64,000 nt of DNA from Glycomyces sp. NRRL B-16210 (GTDB taxonomy: Bacteria > Actinomycetota > Actinomycetes > Mycobacteriales > Micromonosporaceae). A program made the translations under genes and the position numbers. Below, piece after piece: positions 61,768 through 64,000 of this stretch. The notes beneath the pieces are model-generated. The model saw only the letters and a list, made by a program, of their open reading frames with translations. It ran no database searches and was not told the origin of the DNA. The first letter of the stretch is position 1, and every line of letters starts with the position of its first letter. The stretch covers positions 124,001-188,000 of the forward strand of contig NZ_JOGR01000001.1 in the NCBI RefSeq assembly GCF_000719515.1. The letters run 5' to 3'.

Positions 61768-62065
61768 CCTTATCGAATGCATTTCGATCGGTATTCAGAT
61801 TGCTTGGGGTGCAACGGTGTTCGAGAAAGTTCTGGACACAACTGCCTCATTGGTTGACAGTGCGGGGATTCTTGAGTCATCATCGGACATACGCCAGATT
61901 TTCACTACTGGTGGTCCACATGCTTACGTCTCGAACGGAGAAACTTACGAGGCATCCAGCTCGTATCGACCTTTATATATAGGTCAGAATGTAAAACGCC
62001 GCCCGGTGGTGCTCCATCGCCAAACAGATCCCACCGGGCGGCCCAACACAAGAAGGAGACCTTCC
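61768..62065 (+). promoter_or_regulatory. Leader region of the long low-complexity gene
   Basis: This AT-richer gap holds no convincing gene. A -35-like TTGACA stands at 61854 and an AT-rich inverted repeat GACCT-N8-AGGTC at 61968-61985. GCCGCCCGGTGG (61998-62009) pairs perfectly with CCACCGGGCGGC (62031-62042) across 21 bases, directly before the AAGGAG ribosome site at 62053: a stem-loop placed to influence translation. Confidence 0.45.
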
Positions 62066-64000
62066 GTGTCGTCTACGACGATACGCTATTCGGGCGTACC
62101 TGAAAACAACCATTCCCGCGACTCCGCCGGGAACCTCAACACCGACTCGACCGCCTACACCGGTCCCGTCCCGACCAGGGGGACCGGTCGCGATCCTGCC
62201 TTCCAGGCCCGGCGCGAGCAGCGTCCCGAGCCCGCTTCCCGCGACGGCGACCTGACCGCGCGCTTCCGCCGAGCGGCCGAGACGCGGTTCGTGCCCGGGT
62301 TCAGCCCGGGCAAGGCCGGTCCGACCTCGGACGATCCGCGCCACAACCGGGTCTACCCGCACCCGAGGAATCCGGGGCTTTCCGATGAGCCGGACGGGTT
62401 CTACGACTGGGCCGGCCGCCGCCTGTTCCTCAACGACGGGTCACCGGACCCGCTGACCCCGGGCGCGTACCGGTACCAGACGCGGCCCGACCTGTGCGAC
62501 CTCGACGCGCCCGAGACCGACCCGGCCTCGCCGCGCTACGAGCCCGATCACCTGCGGCACAAGGAGGGCGACGACTGGGTGATCGACTGGCGTCGGCCGT
62601 ACGATCCGCTCGACCCGGGCCCGTTCGGCTCGCCGGGATGGTTCCCGGACCTGCGGACCGGCCGCCACCGCCGCGACGAGCTTCCCGACCCGATCCCTTG
62701 GTGGGAGGTGGAGGAGGAGCCCACGAAGGCGGGGTGGGCCGAGCACGTCGAAGCGCTGGTGGAGCGCCGCGAACGGCTGTCGGCCGAACGCGCCGAACGG
62801 GACCGGGGCCGGGGCCGCGATGGCGACGGTTACGGGGAACGGGAACGCGGTCGTGACGGCGAAGGAGGTCGCGAGCGTGGCCGTGGCGGCCATGGGGGTC
62901 ACGAGAGTGGTCATGGCGGGAGTCGCGAACACGGTCGTGGCGACGACGGGAGTCGGGAAAGCGTTAGCGACGGCGACGGCAGTCGCGAGCGCAGTCGTGA
63001 CGGCGATGAGAACGGCGGCCGTGGCGGGGGCCGTGGTGGGAGCCGTGGCGAGGGCGCCGGCTCCTCTGATGGCGAACGCGTCTGGCAGGGCGGCCCCGGT
63101 CGGAGCGGCCCGAGGCCGAGCGCCGGTGAGGGCCGGGATGGCCGCCGTTCCTACGGCGGGCCTTCGGGTCTGCCGATCACGCCCGACCGCCCGTCGCCGG
63201 ACACGCCCCGCCGTTCTCGGACCGGGCCCGAGAGCTGGGAAGCGGAGTGCGAGGCGGCGTCCGGAACCGCAAGAGAGGAGACCACAGTGGAGTTGTACGA
63301 AGAGCCGCACCGGTTCTCGAAGCTGCGCGAGGACGCCTGGGATCAGTTCCTGATCAAGTCGGCCGACCTCGCCGCCGCGCACCAGATGAGAAGGACGGCG
63401 TTCGACCGCGAGTGCGGACCGATCGTGGCGCTGTGGATTCGGGTGGTGCGCTGGGTGATAGCACTGGTCCGAGGAACAGTCACGGCCCAGGCATCGGGAG
63501 GAGTGGGCCCGAGAAGCGTCGGGCAAGCGGGGCTCGGGGCAGGAGCAAGTGCCGAGACCATGGCGCTCGGAGACGAGGCGGGAGCCGGGGCTGGGGCTCG
63601 GGCCGGAGTTAGGGCCGGAGCCGGAGCCGAGTCGGGAGTCAGGGCTGGGGCCATGGCGATCGGGGCCAAGGCGGGAGCTGAGACCGGTGCCGGAGTTGGG
63701 TCCGGGGCTGTGGCTCGCGTCGGAGCCGACACGGGAGCCGGGACCGCAGCTGAGGCCGGGACTGGTTCGGAGGCAGCAGCAAAGGCCGGAGCCAAGCTCT
63801 GGGCCGTGGCCAAGGTTGGTGCCGGGGCTAGGGCTTTCGAGGCTGAGGCGGAAGCCAAGACCGGAGTCGGAGACCGGTCTGGGACAGCGAAAACGGCCGG
63901 AGCCGGAGCTGCGGCAGGAGCTAGGGCCGGGGTTATGGCGAGTGCCGGGGCCGGGGCCGGGTTGAAACCAGAGACAAAGGCCGGAGCCAAGCCCGGGACC
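62066..64000 (+). CDS. Very long low-complexity protein, open at the window edge
   Basis: A single frame runs without stop from GTG 62066 (AAGGAG seven bases upstream) through the end of the window, 645 codons. Residues 1-245: polar, Arg/Asp/Pro-rich, with RLFLNDGSPDPLTPGAYRYQ and DWVIDWRRPYDPLDPGPFGS. Residues 248-335: Arg-Gly-rich disordered stretch (RERGRDGEGGRERGRGGHGG). Residues 408-475: helical domain (EEPHRFSKLREDAWDQFL, then hydrophobic IVALWIRVVRWVIALVRG). From about 480 on: Ala/Gly-rich pseudo-repeats (AGAGARAGVRAGAGAESG). Third codon positions in this last part are mixed, unlike the rest of the window. A second good ribosome site, GAGAGGAG, precedes an in-frame GTG at 63287, so a shorter product is possible. 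No family recognised. Confidence 0.65.
   Translation, partial: MSSTTIRYSGVPENNHSRDSAGNLNTDSTAYTGPVPTRGTGRDPAFQARREQRPEPASRDGDLTARFRRAAETRFVPGFSPGKAGPTSDDPRHNRVYPHPRNPGLSDEPDGFYDWAGRRLFLNDGSPDPLTPGAYRYQTRPDLCDLDAPETDPASPRYEPDHLRHKEGDDWVIDWRRPYDPLDPGPFGSPGWFPDLRTGRHRRDELPDPIPWWEVEEEPTKAGWAEHVEALVERRERLSAERAERDRGRGRDGDGYGERERGRDGEGGRERGRGGHGGHESGHGGSREHGRGDDGSRESVSDGDGSRERSRDGDENGGRGGGRGGSRGEGAGSSDGERVWQGGPGRSGPRPSAGEGRDGRRSYGGPSGLPITPDRPSPDTPRRSRTGPESWEAECEAASGTAREETTVELYEEPHRFSKLREDAWDQFLIKSADLAAAHQMRRTAFDRECGPIVALWIRVVRWVIALVRGTVTAQASGGVGPRSVGQAGLGAGASAETMALGDEAGAGAGARAGVRAGAGAESGVRAGAMAIGAKAGAETGAGVGSGAVARVGADTGAGTAAEAGTGSEAAAKAGAKLWAVAKVGAGARAFEAEAEAKTGVGDRSGTAKTAGAGAAAGARAGVMASAGAGAGLKPETKAGAKPGT

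Noticed and set aside
61800..61982. 60-codon frame in the gap after the methyltransferase
   Set aside because: No ribosome site, poor codon bias, lies in promoter-like AT-rich DNA.
62441..63526. Long minus-strand open frame opposite the end-of-window gene
   Set aside because: It is antisense to a frame with a proper ribosome site and open to the edge; its protein is low-complexity Ala/Thr/Pro of the kind produced by reading GC-rich repeats backwards.
63343..63990. Minus-strand Ala-Pro-rich frame
   Set aside because: Same reason; Ala-Pro alternation is the mirror of the Gly-Ala codons on the plus strand. It cannot be fully excluded without transcription data.

Overview
The window comes from a high-GC Gram-positive actinomycete. 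Support: GC-rich third codon positions, frequent GTG starts, a mycothiol synthase (mycothiol is the actinobacterial thiol), an ECF41-type sigma factor, a SARP-type regulator, a LAL-type LuxR regulator and secreted CBM2/ricin-domain carbohydrate enzymes. The genus cannot be proved from the sequence; a Glycomycetaceae-like soil or plant actinomycete would fit.

Layout. 1-6.4 kb: tail of a DinG-type helicase, a phosphate uptake pair (DUF47 + Pit) behind PHO-box-like repeats, a Nudix protein, mshD, two tRNA-Ser genes, an iron-boxed fhuF-like gene and a CPBP membrane protein. 6.4-17.7 kb: a LAL regulator divergent from a DUF1579/SRPBCC/AlkD cluster, then a GlxA-type regulator, oxidoreductases, an aldehyde dehydrogenase and a LysR regulator. 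17.8-21.7 kb: a broken secreted GH5-like hydrolase and an orphan solute-binding lipoprotein. 21.8-39.5 kb: a large unknown membrane protein with a GNAT, a cold shock protein, an ABC exporter, a FAD oxidoreductase with an ECF41 sigma factor, an LLM/aldo-keto/nitroreductase cluster, a sulfotransferase and several DUF proteins. 39.6-50 kb: a complete type I-E CRISPR-Cas locus. 50.4-53.8 kb: an ABC-2 exporter co-operonic with a NarL-type two-component system. 53.9-61.7 kb: a membrane-tethered SARP with a propeller domain, small secreted proteins, a broken rhamnogalacturonan lyase and a methyltransferase. 62.1 kb to the end: one very long, low-complexity reading frame still open at the window edge.

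Main discovery. The cas3-cse1 gap (42870-43311) holds what reads as a CRISPR-guarding toxin-antitoxin module of the CreTA type. A 38-codon ORF for a basic, single-span membrane peptide (42945-43061) is followed on the other strand by a mini-CRISPR: two degenerate 29-nt repeats that keep the hairpin by compensatory changes, separated by a 30-nt guide (43091-43178). The guide matches DNA just upstream of the small ORF. It sits next to a 5'-AAG PAM and agrees at 11 of the first 13 positions; the only two mismatches are positions 6 and 12, which type I-E Cascade flips out and does not read. Cascade loaded with this RNA would therefore sit on the toxin promoter, and loss of Cascade would release the toxin.

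A second structural point: both CRISPR arrays share a 41-nt leader with three invariant blocks at fixed spacing. For array 2 that leader lies inside the last codons and stop of cas2, so cas2 coding sequence doubles as leader DNA. The two arrays flank the cas genes and are transcribed outward. Two secreted carbohydrate-active genes carry internal deletions with frameshifts (one in the GH5-like gene, two in the rhamnogalacturonan lyase), suggesting loss of plant-polymer use or an assembly problem in GC-rich DNA.
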